Shown piece after piece: positions 46,673 to 56,194 of a DNA stretch of 64,000 nt. The stretch is from an uncultured Clostridia bacterium. Its GTDB lineage: Bacteria; Bacillota; Clostridia; TANB77; UBA1234. The stretch lies in the NCBI GenBank assembly GCA_934132775.1, contig CAKPAA010000009.1, positions 1-64,000 of the forward strand, given 5' to 3'. The notes under the pieces were generated by a model that was not told where the DNA came from, did not search any database, and was given only the letters and a program-made list of their open reading frames with translations. The stretch's first letter is position 1. Every line of letters begins with the position of its first letter. Position numbers and translations under genes: made by a program.

Positions 46673-48208
46673 TTAATTATCCCACCACTTTCTATCTAAT
46701 GAACGATACTGTATTGCTTCTGCAACATCGCTTACCTTTATATTTTTTCTTTCTGCTAAATCTGCAATTGTCCTCGCAACCTTTAGTATTCGTGTATATG
46801 TTCTTGCCGTAAATCCAAATTTATTAAACGCCATTTCTAACATTCTTTTTGACTGTTCATCTAGCACGCAAAATTCTTCTATCATATTGGGTGTTAAATC
46901 TGAATTTGAAAATATATTGTAATTCTTGTATCTTTCTGCTTGAATTTTCTTTGCTATATTTACTCTTTTTCTAATTATTTCTGATGATTCGCTTGCTCTT
47001 GTATCTGATAGCTTATCGTAATCAACACTATTTACTTCTATATGTAAATCAATTCTGTCCAAAATTGGTCCACTAATCCTTTTCATATATTTTGATATTT
47101 CCACTGGCGAACATACACATTTTCTTTTTGTATCTGTCGCATATCCACACGGACATGGGTTCATACTTGCAACAAATATAAAATTACAAGGATATGTTAA
47201 AGTGCAGTTCATTCTTGAAATTGTGACTTCTTTGTCTTCTAGCGGTCCACGCATAACTTCTAATGCCTTTCTATCAAACTCTGGCAATTCATCTAAAAAT
47301 AATACTCCATAATGAGCAAGACTCATTTCTCCTGGTTTTGGAATCCTACCTCCTCCTGTTAGTGCTATTCCAGAAGTTGTGTGATGTGGAGACCTAAATG
47401 GTCTTGTCGTAATTAAAGATTTGTTGCTTGGTAAAGTTCCTGCAATACTGTGTATTTTGGTTACTTCCAAAGCTTCTTCAAATGTTAAATCTGGCAATAT
47501 TGTTGTTAGTCTTTTAGATAACATTGTTTTACCAGAACCAGGGCTTCCGATAAGTAAACAGTTATGTGCGCCTGCTGCGACAATTTCCAAAGCTCTTTTC
47601 ACATTTTCTTGTCCTTTCACATCAGCAAAATCTATACTATCACAAGGCATATTTGAAAATAAATTTTCAGTATCAACTGTAAAGTTTTCTATCTTATTTA
47701 TTCCATTTAGGTGTTCAACAACTTGCATTAAAGTCTCTGCTGGATAAACTTCTAAATCTTTCACTACTCCTGCTTCTAATCTGTTTTCATAAGGAACAAT
47801 AATTTTATTTATTCCAAGTTTATATGCTTCGATGCACATTGGTAAAATTCCATTCACTCTGTTTATTTTTCCGTCTAATGACAACTCACCAATAATCACG
47901 TATTCATTTAATTCTGTCGAATTTATTATTTCCAAATTATTTAATATTCCAACTGCAATTGGCAAATCAAAAGATGAACCTTCCTTTCTTGTATAAGCAG
48001 GTGCAAGATTTACAACTATCTTTTTACTCTTAAAATCAAAACCTGAATTTCTTATGGCCGTCCTAACTCTTTCTTTTGATTCTTTTACACTAACATCAGG
48101 AAGTCCAACAATTTCCCACGATGGTAATCCAACGTTTATATCTACTTCTACATTAACTAAATATCCATTTAATCCTTGCAGTGATATGCTGTGTATATTT
48201 GATAACAT
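46673..48208 (-). CDS. YifB/ComM-family AAA+ ATPase (Mg-chelatase-like)
   Basis: A 511-residue AAA+ protein related to ComM, a helicase that helps branch migration in natural transformation of proteobacteria. The N-terminal ChlI-like domain (NVEVDINVGLPSWEIVGLPD) is followed by Walker A LIGSPGSGKTMLSKR, Walker B VLFLDELPEF, sensor region FIFVASMNPCPCGYATD with zinc-like cysteines, and the C-terminal RILKVARTIADL domain. Full length. First gene of the yifB-yraN-dprA unit. Confidence 0.93.
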   Translation of the reverse strand: MLSNIHSISLQGLNGYLVNVEVDINVGLPSWEIVGLPDVSVKESKERVRTAIRNSGFDFKSKKIVVNLAPAYTRKEGSSFDLPIAVGILNNLEIINSTELNEYVIIGELSLDGKINRVNGILPMCIEAYKLGINKIIVPYENRLEAGVVKDLEVYPAETLMQVVEHLNGINKIENFTVDTENLFSNMPCDSIDFADVKGQENVKRALEIVAAGAHNCLLIGSPGSGKTMLSKRLTTILPDLTFEEALEVTKIHSIAGTLPSNKSLITTRPFRSPHHTTSGIALTGGGRIPKPGEMSLAHYGVLFLDELPEFDRKALEVMRGPLEDKEVTISRMNCTLTYPCNFIFVASMNPCPCGYATDTKRKCVCSPVEISKYMKRISGPILDRIDLHIEVNSVDYDKLSDTRASESSEIIRKRVNIAKKIQAERYKNYNIFSNSDLTPNMIEEFCVLDEQSKRMLEMAFNKFGFTARTYTRILKVARTIADLAERKNIKVSDVAEAIQYRSLDRKWWDN

Positions 48209-48255
48209 ATTTTATTTTTTCCTTTCTTTTTATTTTCAAATGTATTTACTAATGC

Positions 48256-48261
48256 TATAAT
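48256..48261 (+). promoter_or_regulatory. -10 element of the pilin-like gene
   Basis: Perfect TATAAT in the short gap between divergent yifB and the pilin-like gene; the -35 (TTTTCA) is weak. Confidence 0.5.
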
Positions 48262-48286
48262 GTTTTTATGTATAAAGGAGGATTAT

Positions 48287-49177
48287 ATGAAAAAGAATAA
48301 TAATGGTGTTTCACTTATGTCGCTGGTTATTACAATTATAATTCTACTGATAATTGCCAGTATGTCTATTTATTATGGAGTAACAAAAAATATTGATACA
48401 ACAACTTCGACTGTTTCTTATGGAGAGGTTTTTGAAGTTTGTGAAGCTGTTTCACAACGTGCCTTAATGAACAAATTAAATGCATCCTTATACCCTCTAA
48501 TTGGCACAAAATTATCTGACGCTTCGCCAGTAACTGTTGATAATATTAATTATGGAGACGACTGGTATAGAATCGAAACAACAGAAGATTTTTCAAATTT
48601 AAGTTTGGAAAATGTTAAAAGAAGTTATTTAGTAAACTATATAACAAGTGAAGTTGTCACTGAATCTCCTGTAACATATGAAAATAATAAATATTACAAT
48701 TCAACTGATTTAAAAAATGCAATAAATGGCACTTCATCTTCTGTCTCAAATGATATGTATGATGTTCAAAAAGGTGTAAATAAACCTGCACTTGTTAAAG
48801 GAATGGTGCCTGTAAAGAATGTAAATGGTACTTGGATTGTTACAGATTCGAGCGATGACGAATGGTATGACTATTCTCAAGAAAATAAAATTTGGGCTAA
48901 CGTTATGCTAATGGATGAACTTACTGTATCGGGATATACGAATGCTGAAATTCGTTCAACTTCTCTTTCTGATTTAAAAGGTAAAGTAGTTACAAATAAC
49001 GGCAGTATGCTTGTTTGGATTCCCAGATATTCAGTAAATTCAGCAAATGAAATTGTTTATAGCAATTTATTAAATGACTATGTTTCAGATGGATATAGTG
49101 TTCCGGAGGCTTTTAAAGAAAATAATTCTAACTTAACAGGAATTTGGGTTAGTAAATACGATGTTGAATATAAATAG
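48287..49177 (+). CDS. Type IV pilin-like surface protein
   Basis: A 296-residue protein with a class III-like start: a short basic polar leader MKKNNNG, then VSLMSLVITIIILLIIASMSIYYG as the pilin-type helix. The family glutamate at +5 is not obvious, so processing is uncertain. The C-terminal part has MLVWIPRYSVN and GIWVSKYDVE, a signature common in secreted proteins of uncultured gut Clostridia. AAAGGAGG sets ATG 48287 rather than 48260. It is the only substantial plus-strand gene in the right half and lies within 10 kb of the Tad/VirB4 cluster. Confidence 0.75.
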   Translation: MKKNNNGVSLMSLVITIIILLIIASMSIYYGVTKNIDTTTSTVSYGEVFEVCEAVSQRALMNKLNASLYPLIGTKLSDASPVTVDNINYGDDWYRIETTEDFSNLSLENVKRSYLVNYITSEVVTESPVTYENNKYYNSTDLKNAINGTSSSVSNDMYDVQKGVNKPALVKGMVPVKNVNGTWIVTDSSDDEWYDYSQENKIWANVMLMDELTVSGYTNAEIRSTSLSDLKGKVVTNNGSMLVWIPRYSVNSANEIVYSNLLNDYVSDGYSVPEAFKENNSNLTGIWVSKYDVEYK

Positions 49178-49195
49178 ATAAAAATTTATTGATAG

Positions 49196-49221
49196 TGAGC
49201 AGATATGTCTGCTCATTTTTT
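49196..49221 (+). terminator. Terminator of the pilin-like gene
   Basis: TGAGCAGA-TATG-TCTGCTCA followed by TTTTTT, 18 bases past the stop. Confidence 0.9.
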
Positions 49222-49341
49222 ATTTGATTATTTTTAATTAAGTTAAAGCAATGTGAAAAGCTTACTCATTGAACCTTTACAGATAGTTAATAAAATCTAA
49301 GTAATTTCTAACTTTTTATTTTAGTATTCTATTTTTCTTGC

Positions 49342-49371
49342 CTAGCAAGGAAGCCAAAGTTTCCTTGCTAG
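49342..49371. repeat. 11-bp perfect inverted repeat
   Basis: CTAGCAAGGAA (49342-49352) and TTCCTTGCTAG (49361-49371) around an 8-base loop, without a T-run on either strand. It lies between the convergent pilin-like gene and gyrA. Nothing else is seen in 49222-49504. Confidence 0.7.
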
Positions 49372-49504
49372 ACAGATTATATGTTTGCTTAATGATAAAT
49401 CAAAAATATTTTTTAGTTTCAAATATTTTTATTACGAAATTCATTTTTCTATTACTAAGTAGCTAAAAATTTAAAAACAAAAATAATAAATTAAAAATCT
49501 TTAT

Positions 49505-51958
49505 TTATTGTTTCTCTTCTTCTGTTTCTGCTATTTCATCTTCTGATGTAACCTTGGCAATACTTGTAACTTTACCGCCGTCATTAGTCCTCATTAGTGT
49601 TACGCCTTGTGTTGAACGTCCCAAAATACTTATATTTTCAACTTCTAATCTAATTATTATTCCGTTGTCTGTGATAAGCATTATTTCATCATTGTCATTA
49701 ACAACCTTAATACCAACAACTTTACCTGTTTTTGGAGTTGTTTTGTATGTTATAACGCCTTTTCCAGCTCTTGTTTGAACTCTATATTCAGAAAGTTCTG
49801 TTCTCTTTCCGAATCCGTGTTCTGTAATTGCAAGTAAATAACCTTTATCACTGTATATTGGTTCCATTCCGACAACGTAATCATCTTTATCTAATCTAAT
49901 TCCAATAACGCCTTGTGCTATTCTACCAGCCGATTTAACATCTGTTTCAGAGAATGTAATACTCATACCTTCGTGTGTAACCATAACTATATTTCTCTCG
50001 CCATCAGTTAATCTTACATCAATCAATTCATCGTCATCTTTTAGTGATATTGCTTGAAGTCCAACTTTTCTAGAACTGTTATATTCCATCAAGTTTGTCT
50101 TCTTAATTATTCCATTTCTTGTAGCCATCAATAGATATTGGCCTTCTGCAAATGCGTGTATAGGAATAACTGCAGTAATTTTCTCATCACCATCTAATTG
50201 TAGCAAGTTAACAATTGCAGTTCCCTTAGCTGTTCTGCCTGCTTCTGGCACTTCGTAGCCTTTTAATCTATACACTTTTCCCTTATTAGTAAAGAACATT
50301 ATCATATCATGTGTAGAAGTGATAAATAGCTGTTCTACGAAATCTTCTTCTCTTGTTTGAATTCCTGTAATTCCTCTGCCACCTCTTCTTTGTGTCTTGT
50401 AGGTGTCTATTGGAACTCTCTTTATATATCCAAAATGAGTAAGAGCAACAACTGTTGTTTCTTCTTTTATTAGGTCTTCTGTCTCAAAATCTCCTTCTGC
50501 TGCAACTATTTGTGTTCTTCTTTCATCACCATATTTTGCTTTGATTTCAAGTAATTCATCTCTTATTATATCGCAAACTAATTTCTCACTTGATAAAATA
50601 GCCTTAAATCTTTCAATTTGTTTCATTAGTTGTTCATATTCTTCGTCTATCTTTTCTCTTTGTAAACCTGACAAAGTTCTTAATTTCATTTCCAAAATTG
50701 CATTTGCTTGTATTTCAGTAAGATTAAATCTTTTCATAAGTCTTTCTTGTGCATCATCGTAAGCTTCACGTATAATTGCAATAACTTCGTCGATATAATC
50801 TAATGCAATCTTTAATCCTTCTAAAATATGAGCTCTTGCAAGTGCTTTATCTAGGTCAAATTTTGTTCTTCTTTCAACAACTGATTTCCTGTGATCAATA
50901 TAGCACTCTAACATTTGTCTTAAAGTTAAAATCTTTGGCTTGTTATCAACAAGTGCAAGCATAATAGCGCCAAAAGTATCTTGCATTTGTGTGTTTTTAT
51001 ATAATTGATTTAGAACAACATTTGGATTAGCATCTCTCTTTAATTCAATAACAATTCTCATTCCTTGACGGTCTGATTCATCTCTTAAATCTGAGATTCC
51101 ATCGATTCTCTTGTCTTTAACCAAATCTGCGATATTTTCAATAAGTCTAGCTTTATTTACTTGATATGGTAGCTCTGTTACGACAATTCTATAACGTCCA
51201 TTCCCGTGCTCTTCTATTTCAGCTTTAGCACGAACTATAATCTTACCTCTACCAGTTTTGTAGCAATCTCTAATTCCTTCTCTTCCTAAGATTAGTGCAC
51301 CAGTAGGAAAATCAGGTCCTTTAATTTCTGCCATTAAGTCTTCATCTGTGACATTATCTTCTTCAATAAGTTTAATAATTGCATTTATAACTTCTGTTAA
51401 ATTGTGAGGTGGCACATTAGTTGCCATACCTACTGCAATGCCTGATGAACCATTTACAAGAAGATTTGGTATTTTTGCTGGCAACACAGTTGGCTCCATC
51501 AATTTTTCATCATAGTTTGGCATAAAGTCTACTGTGTTTTTATCCAAGTCAGCAAGCATTTCAACAGCTATCTTTGGCATTTTTGCTTCTGTGTACCTCA
51601 TAGCAGCTGGGCTATCACCATCAACGCTACCAAAGTTACCGTGACCGTTTATAAGTCTATATCTTAAAGAGAAGTCTTGTGCCATTCTTACTAATGCATC
51701 ATAAACTGAAGCATCACCGTGTGGATGGTATTTACCTAGAACTTCACCGACTATGTATGCAGATTTTCTAAATGGTTTTTCAGGTGTTAATCCTAAACCG
51801 TCCATTGCATATAAAATTCTTCTATGAACAGGTTTTAGACCATCTCTTACATCTGGAAGTGCTCTTGATACAATAACACTCATCGCATAATCGATATATG
51901 ATTTTTTCATTTCTTTTTCTATATCAACCTTTATTATCTTTTTTGCATTTTCTTCCAT
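49505..51958 (-). CDS. gyrA: DNA gyrase subunit A
   Basis: An 817-residue breakage-reunion subunit of gyrase. The start region shows MKKSYIDYAMSVIVSRALPDVRDGLKPVHRRILYAM. The quinolone-resistance region GKYHPHGDASVYDALVRMAQ contains serine at the classical position 83 equivalent, and the catalytic tyrosine is in RYTEAKMP-type context. The C-terminal beta-pinwheel repeats include the QRRGGRGITG GyrA box, which separates it from ParC. The ATG about 51958 gives the family N-terminus; a GTG 51 bases upstream is less likely. gyrB is not in the window. Confidence 0.96.
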   Translation of the reverse strand: MEENAKKIIKVDIEKEMKKSYIDYAMSVIVSRALPDVRDGLKPVHRRILYAMDGLGLTPEKPFRKSAYIVGEVLGKYHPHGDASVYDALVRMAQDFSLRYRLINGHGNFGSVDGDSPAAMRYTEAKMPKIAVEMLADLDKNTVDFMPNYDEKLMEPTVLPAKIPNLLVNGSSGIAVGMATNVPPHNLTEVINAIIKLIEEDNVTDEDLMAEIKGPDFPTGALILGREGIRDCYKTGRGKIIVRAKAEIEEHGNGRYRIVVTELPYQVNKARLIENIADLVKDKRIDGISDLRDESDRQGMRIVIELKRDANPNVVLNQLYKNTQMQDTFGAIMLALVDNKPKILTLRQMLECYIDHRKSVVERRTKFDLDKALARAHILEGLKIALDYIDEVIAIIREAYDDAQERLMKRFNLTEIQANAILEMKLRTLSGLQREKIDEEYEQLMKQIERFKAILSSEKLVCDIIRDELLEIKAKYGDERRTQIVAAEGDFETEDLIKEETTVVALTHFGYIKRVPIDTYKTQRRGGRGITGIQTREEDFVEQLFITSTHDMIMFFTNKGKVYRLKGYEVPEAGRTAKGTAIVNLLQLDGDEKITAVIPIHAFAEGQYLLMATRNGIIKKTNLMEYNSSRKVGLQAISLKDDDELIDVRLTDGERNIVMVTHEGMSITFSETDVKSAGRIAQGVIGIRLDKDDYVVGMEPIYSDKGYLLAITEHGFGKRTELSEYRVQTRAGKGVITYKTTPKTGKVVGIKVVNDNDEIMLITDNGIIIRLEVENISILGRSTQGVTLMRTNDGGKVTSIAKVTSEDEIAETEEEKQ

Positions 51959-52076
51959 TTTTATCCCAACTTTCGTAAAAATTATGCTGCTTAAAACACG
52001 TTTAAACACATATAAATTATACTAAATCGAGTCTTTTATTGCAAGCTAAATTTGGCTTTTTTCTAGCTTTTTATGC

Positions 52077-52643
52077 CTATTTTCCACTCCAAGAAAACAC
52101 CTCATCGATTGCCTTGTTCTTTGTATTTTTTATAACCTTTTTGGTATCTGCTGGAATTTTTTTTATTGCATATAAAATTGAATCTGTTCCCTTCTTCAAA
52201 AAAGTCTTGTAATCTTTGAGCATTACTGATTTTACAGCATCTTTCCCGTCATTATATACCGAAAAATTAAGCTTATATCTTTTCTTTAAATATTTTCTAG
52301 CAACCGAATCTAAAAATTCCTCTCCAACTCTGTAAGCAGACCTTAAAACCATCTTGACTTTTGCTCTTCTGTTATTTTCCGCAAGTTCTTTTTCGGTATT
52401 TGTGTTTATTACAACAACATTTTTATCTCCCGAATTATTATCTAGTTCAAGCTTCTCACCTAATTTAATTCCTTCATTTTCTTTTACCTTTTGCACATTT
52501 ACAACATTGTTATCTTTTAACGATATTCTTAAAATCTCACTTGTTTCATTAAGTGTATTATTCAGCTCCATATTATTCTTTTCATTTTCTAATTCTTTTT
52601 CATTTGTAATATTTTTTTCTTTTGAATCTAATGTTATATTTAT
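52077..52643 (-). CDS. Unknown basic protein of the Tad/VirB4 cluster, ATA start proposed
   Basis: The frame runs 188 residues if read from ATA at 52643, or 164 from the first ATG (52571). The ATA stands 8 bases behind a perfect AAGGAGG, while the ATG has no ribosome site. The N-terminus is polar and acidic. The C-terminal half is basic and helical (RRAKVKMVLRSAYRVGEEFLDSVARKYLKKR...KKIPADTKKVIKNTKNK). No signal peptide or known domain. It is the last gene of the cluster, 14 bases after the TadC-like stop. Confidence 0.6.
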   Translation of the reverse strand: MNITLDSKEKNITNEKELENEKNNMELNNTLNETSEILRISLKDNNVVNVQKVKENEGIKLGEKLELDNNSGDKNVVVINTNTEKELAENNRRAKVKMVLRSAYRVGEEFLDSVARKYLKKRYKLNFSVYNDGKDAVKSVMLKDYKTFLKKGTDSILYAIKKIPADTKKVIKNTKNKAIDEVFSWSGK

Positions 52644-52651
52644 AACTTTTT

Positions 52652-52656
52652 CCTCC
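52652..52656 (-). other. GGAGG ribosome site facing an ATA codon
   Basis: GGAGG (52656-52652) followed by 8 bases and ATA (52643-52641), in frame with the basic protein gene. No ATG, GTG or TTG lies in the usable window. Confidence 0.7.
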
Positions 52657-53610
52657 TTAATAATCTAATTTCTTAACTTTTGATGATAACCACAATAAAA
52701 GCAACATACTTATAAAATTCCAATATAAAATGACTGTCCCCCAAAAACTTTTTTGCATTATCATATAGTTTTCATAATTACTGTTAATGTAGCTTATATA
52801 CATAAACAAATCTAATGCAATTAGTATAAATAGCGATATTCTCGCACCTTTTGTTTCTTGCATTCTTCTTGACTTTTCTTGTTGAAGTTCAGAAATCATT
52901 TTGTAATTTTTATCAATTAGTTCTGTAAAACTTCCTCCATATAAATAACAATACTGCACATTTGAAAAAAATTCTTTAAATTTATTTATTGAAATCTTTT
53001 CTTTTAAATGTTCAATTGCTTTTTCAAATCTCACACCACTGTTAATTTCAATATTAAATTTTTTAATATATGTTTGTAAGGGTTCAATTGTTTCAACTTG
53101 CCTAAAAGCACCGGTTATATCATTATTTATTTGCGTATAATTCTTTAATTGTAGTAAGAAATTTAAAAATAATTTTTCAAGTTTTTCTTCTTTTTGTGTG
53201 ACTATAAAGTTCATTATTCCAATTGGCAAAAATAAAAATGGAATTGAAACTATCAATGAAAGTGCGAATATTTTGAAAAAGTTAAAAAATGCGTTATATG
53301 AAATAGCAAAACATATAATTCCATATCCAATAAAAGCTATTGGATTTATAAATATATTTCTTTGTATTCCAGATTTGTCAATTATTAGATTCATTTTATA
53401 AATTAAATTTATTTTATCTTTTAAATTGATTTTTTGTCTTTTCTCATTTCTTTTAATGTAATCATCATAATACTTATCACTCTTATCACTTATGTATTTA
53501 TTTATCTTTTCTAGCACACTTTTCTCTTCAATATATTTTGAAAGTTCATATGAAAAAAATGCAATTGATATAAACAATATTATTAAAGCCAAACTATTCA
53601 CTCTCCTCAT
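52657..53610 (-). CDS. TadC-like type II secretion F-family membrane protein
   Basis: An inner-membrane platform protein of the T2SF/Tad type, up to 317 residues. A membrane helix near the N-terminus, two further helices around residues 87-130, a cytoplasmic four-helix stretch (LLQLKNYTQINNDITGAFRQVE...FEKAIEHLKEK), and two C-terminal helices. ATG 53610 overlaps the GAGGAG, so TTG 53592, 10 bases beyond it, may be the true start. It follows the CpaF-like gene by 3 bases. Only one F-type gene is present, whereas Tad systems usually have TadB and TadC. Confidence 0.75.
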   Translation of the reverse strand: MRRVNSLALIILFISIAFFSYELSKYIEEKSVLEKINKYISDKSDKYYDDYIKRNEKRQKINLKDKINLIYKMNLIIDKSGIQRNIFINPIAFIGYGIICFAISYNAFFNFFKIFALSLIVSIPFLFLPIGIMNFIVTQKEEKLEKLFLNFLLQLKNYTQINNDITGAFRQVETIEPLQTYIKKFNIEINSGVRFEKAIEHLKEKISINKFKEFFSNVQYCYLYGGSFTELIDKNYKMISELQQEKSRRMQETKGARISLFILIALDLFMYISYINSNYENYMIMQKSFWGTVILYWNFISMLLLLWLSSKVKKLDY

Positions 53611-53613
53611 TTT

Positions 53614-54879
53614 CTAGCAACTTAATTCTATTTTTTCTTTTACTCTGCCTATTGGTTCATTTAAAGTAACAAATCTTCCAATTGATTTTCCATTTTCATA
53701 TCTCTCAACTTCGAATCTAAAAAGTTGATTATAAGTCACATCGTCTTTTTCTTCATCATATAAAACTTCTGCTATTTCGTGTACTTTAAAGTTTTTCATA
53801 AAAACTACCAAATCAACTGACATTGACAAAAGTTTTCTTAGGTATTTATCCGTATAACTTTGTGCATTTGTATCCCTTTTCATAAGTGTTACAAGTCTAT
53901 CTATCGTACTTAAACTACTGTCTGCGTGAACAGTTGCATAGCCTCTATGACCAGTTGCAACGGCATCAAAAAACACCATTGCTTCTTCGCCTTTAAGCTC
54001 ACCAATAACAACAACATCATTTGACATTACAAGTGAATGGGCTGTAAGTTTAGCCAGCGTTATATTCTTATCATCATTTCTATTTTTTAAAATTTCTCTT
54101 TGGATTATATTAGGATGAGTACTGTAAAGTTCAGCAGTTTCTTCATTTGAAGTTATAGACAATTCTTTTGGAATTCTATTTATTAGATTTCTCATTAATG
54201 TAGTTTTCCCACTTCCGCCTTTTCCACTTATTATTATATTTGTTCCGGCTTTGATAGCATTAAGTAAAAACTTGTATATATCCAAGTTAAACATTTCAAG
54301 TCCAGTTGTACATAATTCTTCCATTGTTTTAATATTTTCTGGTCTATGTATTCTTATTACCAAATTAGGAGATGCAATATTTACAGGTTCGATTCCTGCT
54401 TCTATTCTTAAATTATTTTTTCTGTCACTAACTATAACGATAGGACTTTCAGTTGTAATCTTTCCGTTATTTTTTAATACACAATACCTAACAAAATTTA
54501 AAAATTCTTCTTCATTGCAGAATGAATCTCCTGTTATTTTCCAAACGCCTTTCCTTTTTATAACAATATTATCAAATCTTGTAACTCTAATATCTGTGAC
54601 ATCTAGGTCTTCAATATATTTTTGCAATATGTGGTAGCCAAATAATCTGTTTAAAATATCATTTATCGTTGAGTCCGTATTCATATCAGCATAATCGCTG
54701 TATACTTTTTCTTTTACAAGGTTTTCTACAAATTTTCTATTTACTTCAACATCACTTAAATATTCAGAATAATTATTTATTAAAAAAGATATTATTTCAT
54801 TTACTGCTTCTCTTTTTGTAACAGTTTGTCCTTCCCTATTTTCTTTTACATTTTCGCTTTTTAGTGGGTTAATTAGCAT
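53614..54879 (-). CDS. CpaF/TadA-type secretion ATPase
   Basis: A 421-residue GspE/VirB11-superfamily hexameric ATPase. Walker A is ISGKGGSGKTTLMRNLI. The Asp box region, Walker B VVVIGELKGEEAMVFFDAVATGH and the His box GHRGYATVHADSSLSTIDRL follow. It belongs to the CpaF branch that powers Tad/Flp pili and also occurs in some conjugative systems. It overlaps the CpaE-like gene by 11 bases and has GGAGG upstream. Confidence 0.9.
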   Translation of the reverse strand: MLINPLKSENVKENREGQTVTKREAVNEIISFLINNYSEYLSDVEVNRKFVENLVKEKVYSDYADMNTDSTINDILNRLFGYHILQKYIEDLDVTDIRVTRFDNIVIKRKGVWKITGDSFCNEEEFLNFVRYCVLKNNGKITTESPIVIVSDRKNNLRIEAGIEPVNIASPNLVIRIHRPENIKTMEELCTTGLEMFNLDIYKFLLNAIKAGTNIIISGKGGSGKTTLMRNLINRIPKELSITSNEETAELYSTHPNIIQREILKNRNDDKNITLAKLTAHSLVMSNDVVVIGELKGEEAMVFFDAVATGHRGYATVHADSSLSTIDRLVTLMKRDTNAQSYTDKYLRKLLSMSVDLVVFMKNFKVHEIAEVLYDEEKDDVTYNQLFRFEVERYENGKSIGRFVTLNEPIGRVKEKIELSC

Positions 54880-56167
54880 TTAATATTGCCTCCTTTTTTG
54901 ACATTGGAATCCTATTACTTTCAGACACTTCAACTCGTCTGTTGGCAAATAGTCTATCTAAAATTCCAACCTTAGGAATATAATTTATTGTTTGAAGAAT
55001 TTTAGAATACGACAGCTCTATATTTTCTTCTCCATATTTTATTTTTCCAACAATTTCATAATCTCCTAATATCTTTTTTATAACTTCACATTCAATACCC
55101 TTTGAACTTTCTTTATTTACAACAATCTCAATTTTTTCTTTCCAAACACCCCAAACATCAACCATAACATTTAAAAACTGGGTTGCTTTTTTCACCGAAA
55201 TATAGTTGTTTTCGATTGTAAATAAAATTCTGCTAGCTCGTTTTAAAGCCCATTTGGTCGAATCTAAGAAAATATTGCTACTAGTATCTATTATTACAAA
55301 ATCATATTTTTCTTTTGCACACTCTAATATAGTGTTGTAATGATTTTCATTTAGAACATTTTGACAATAATGTAAAGACGTATTACCTGTTAAAACATCT
55401 ACATTACCAATATTTATTACTAATTCTTCAAAAACATTTGCATCAAATCTGTTTTTGGAAATAAGTTCAACAGCATAATTTAAGCCGCATCTTTTATTAT
55501 CATCCATCGCAATTTTTATATTTTGAGGAACTCTGTTAATTTCTAATATCTCATCCAAATTTCCGTTTAATGTATCTAAGTCAATTAGTAGCACCCTAGC
55601 TGATGTCTTACTAGCAAGCACTTTGGATAAATTACAAGCTAATGTAGACTTTCCAGCACCACTAATTCCACTTAAAACAATTATTTCTTGTTTTTGCGTT
55701 ATTCCTTTAAAATGAATAAGTTCATTTATATCATTGCTTTTTAATTCAACGTTATCTGTTGCGATATATTTTGTGCCTTCCTCTTTTACGGCTGCACATC
55801 TTTTTCTTATTGGTTCTTCTCTGTTTATCGCATCAATTATATCTTTTATTTCAACTTCACTATCCCAAAATACATCAACTATTTTTTCTTCATTTATCTT
55901 TCTTCTTAAATCAGAAGATATTTCATCTGTGACAATTATTATTCTAACCAATTTATCTATCACTTTTATTTTGTCTATGAAGTCTGGGAATTCAAATTGT
56001 CCCTGTAACAATGCACTAACAACTAACACATCATATTTTTCTTCTGCTAATTTATCCAAAACCGCATCTTGATAAAATAAATCATTTTCATTTAATTCAT
56101 ATTCTAAATATCTTTTTAATTCATTGTTAAGTGTAGCATTTCCCATTGCTGTCAACACTTTTTTCAT
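54869..56167 (-). CDS. CpaE/TadZ-like receiver-fold ATPase
   Basis: A 432-residue protein with an N-terminal receiver-like domain (YDVLVVSALLQGQFEFPDFIDKIK) and a C-terminal MinD/ParA-type ATPase domain: deviant Walker A LSGISGAGKSTLACNLSKVL, Walker A' LLIDLDTLNGN and YDFVIIDTSSN. Proteins of this type place Tad pilus machines at the pole or septum. GGGGGA precedes the ATG. It sits between VirB4-type and CpaF-type genes. Confidence 0.85.
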   Translation of the reverse strand: MKKVLTAMGNATLNNELKRYLEYELNENDLFYQDAVLDKLAEEKYDVLVVSALLQGQFEFPDFIDKIKVIDKLVRIIIVTDEISSDLRRKINEEKIVDVFWDSEVEIKDIIDAINREEPIRKRCAAVKEEGTKYIATDNVELKSNDINELIHFKGITQKQEIIVLSGISGAGKSTLACNLSKVLASKTSARVLLIDLDTLNGNLDEILEINRVPQNIKIAMDDNKRCGLNYAVELISKNRFDANVFEELVINIGNVDVLTGNTSLHYCQNVLNENHYNTILECAKEKYDFVIIDTSSNIFLDSTKWALKRASRILFTIENNYISVKKATQFLNVMVDVWGVWKEKIEIVVNKESSKGIECEVIKKILGDYEIVGKIKYGEENIELSYSKILQTINYIPKVGILDRLFANRRVEVSESNRIPMSKKEAILNAN

Positions 56168-56194
56168 TTTCTATTCCCCCTATTTAAAATAATT

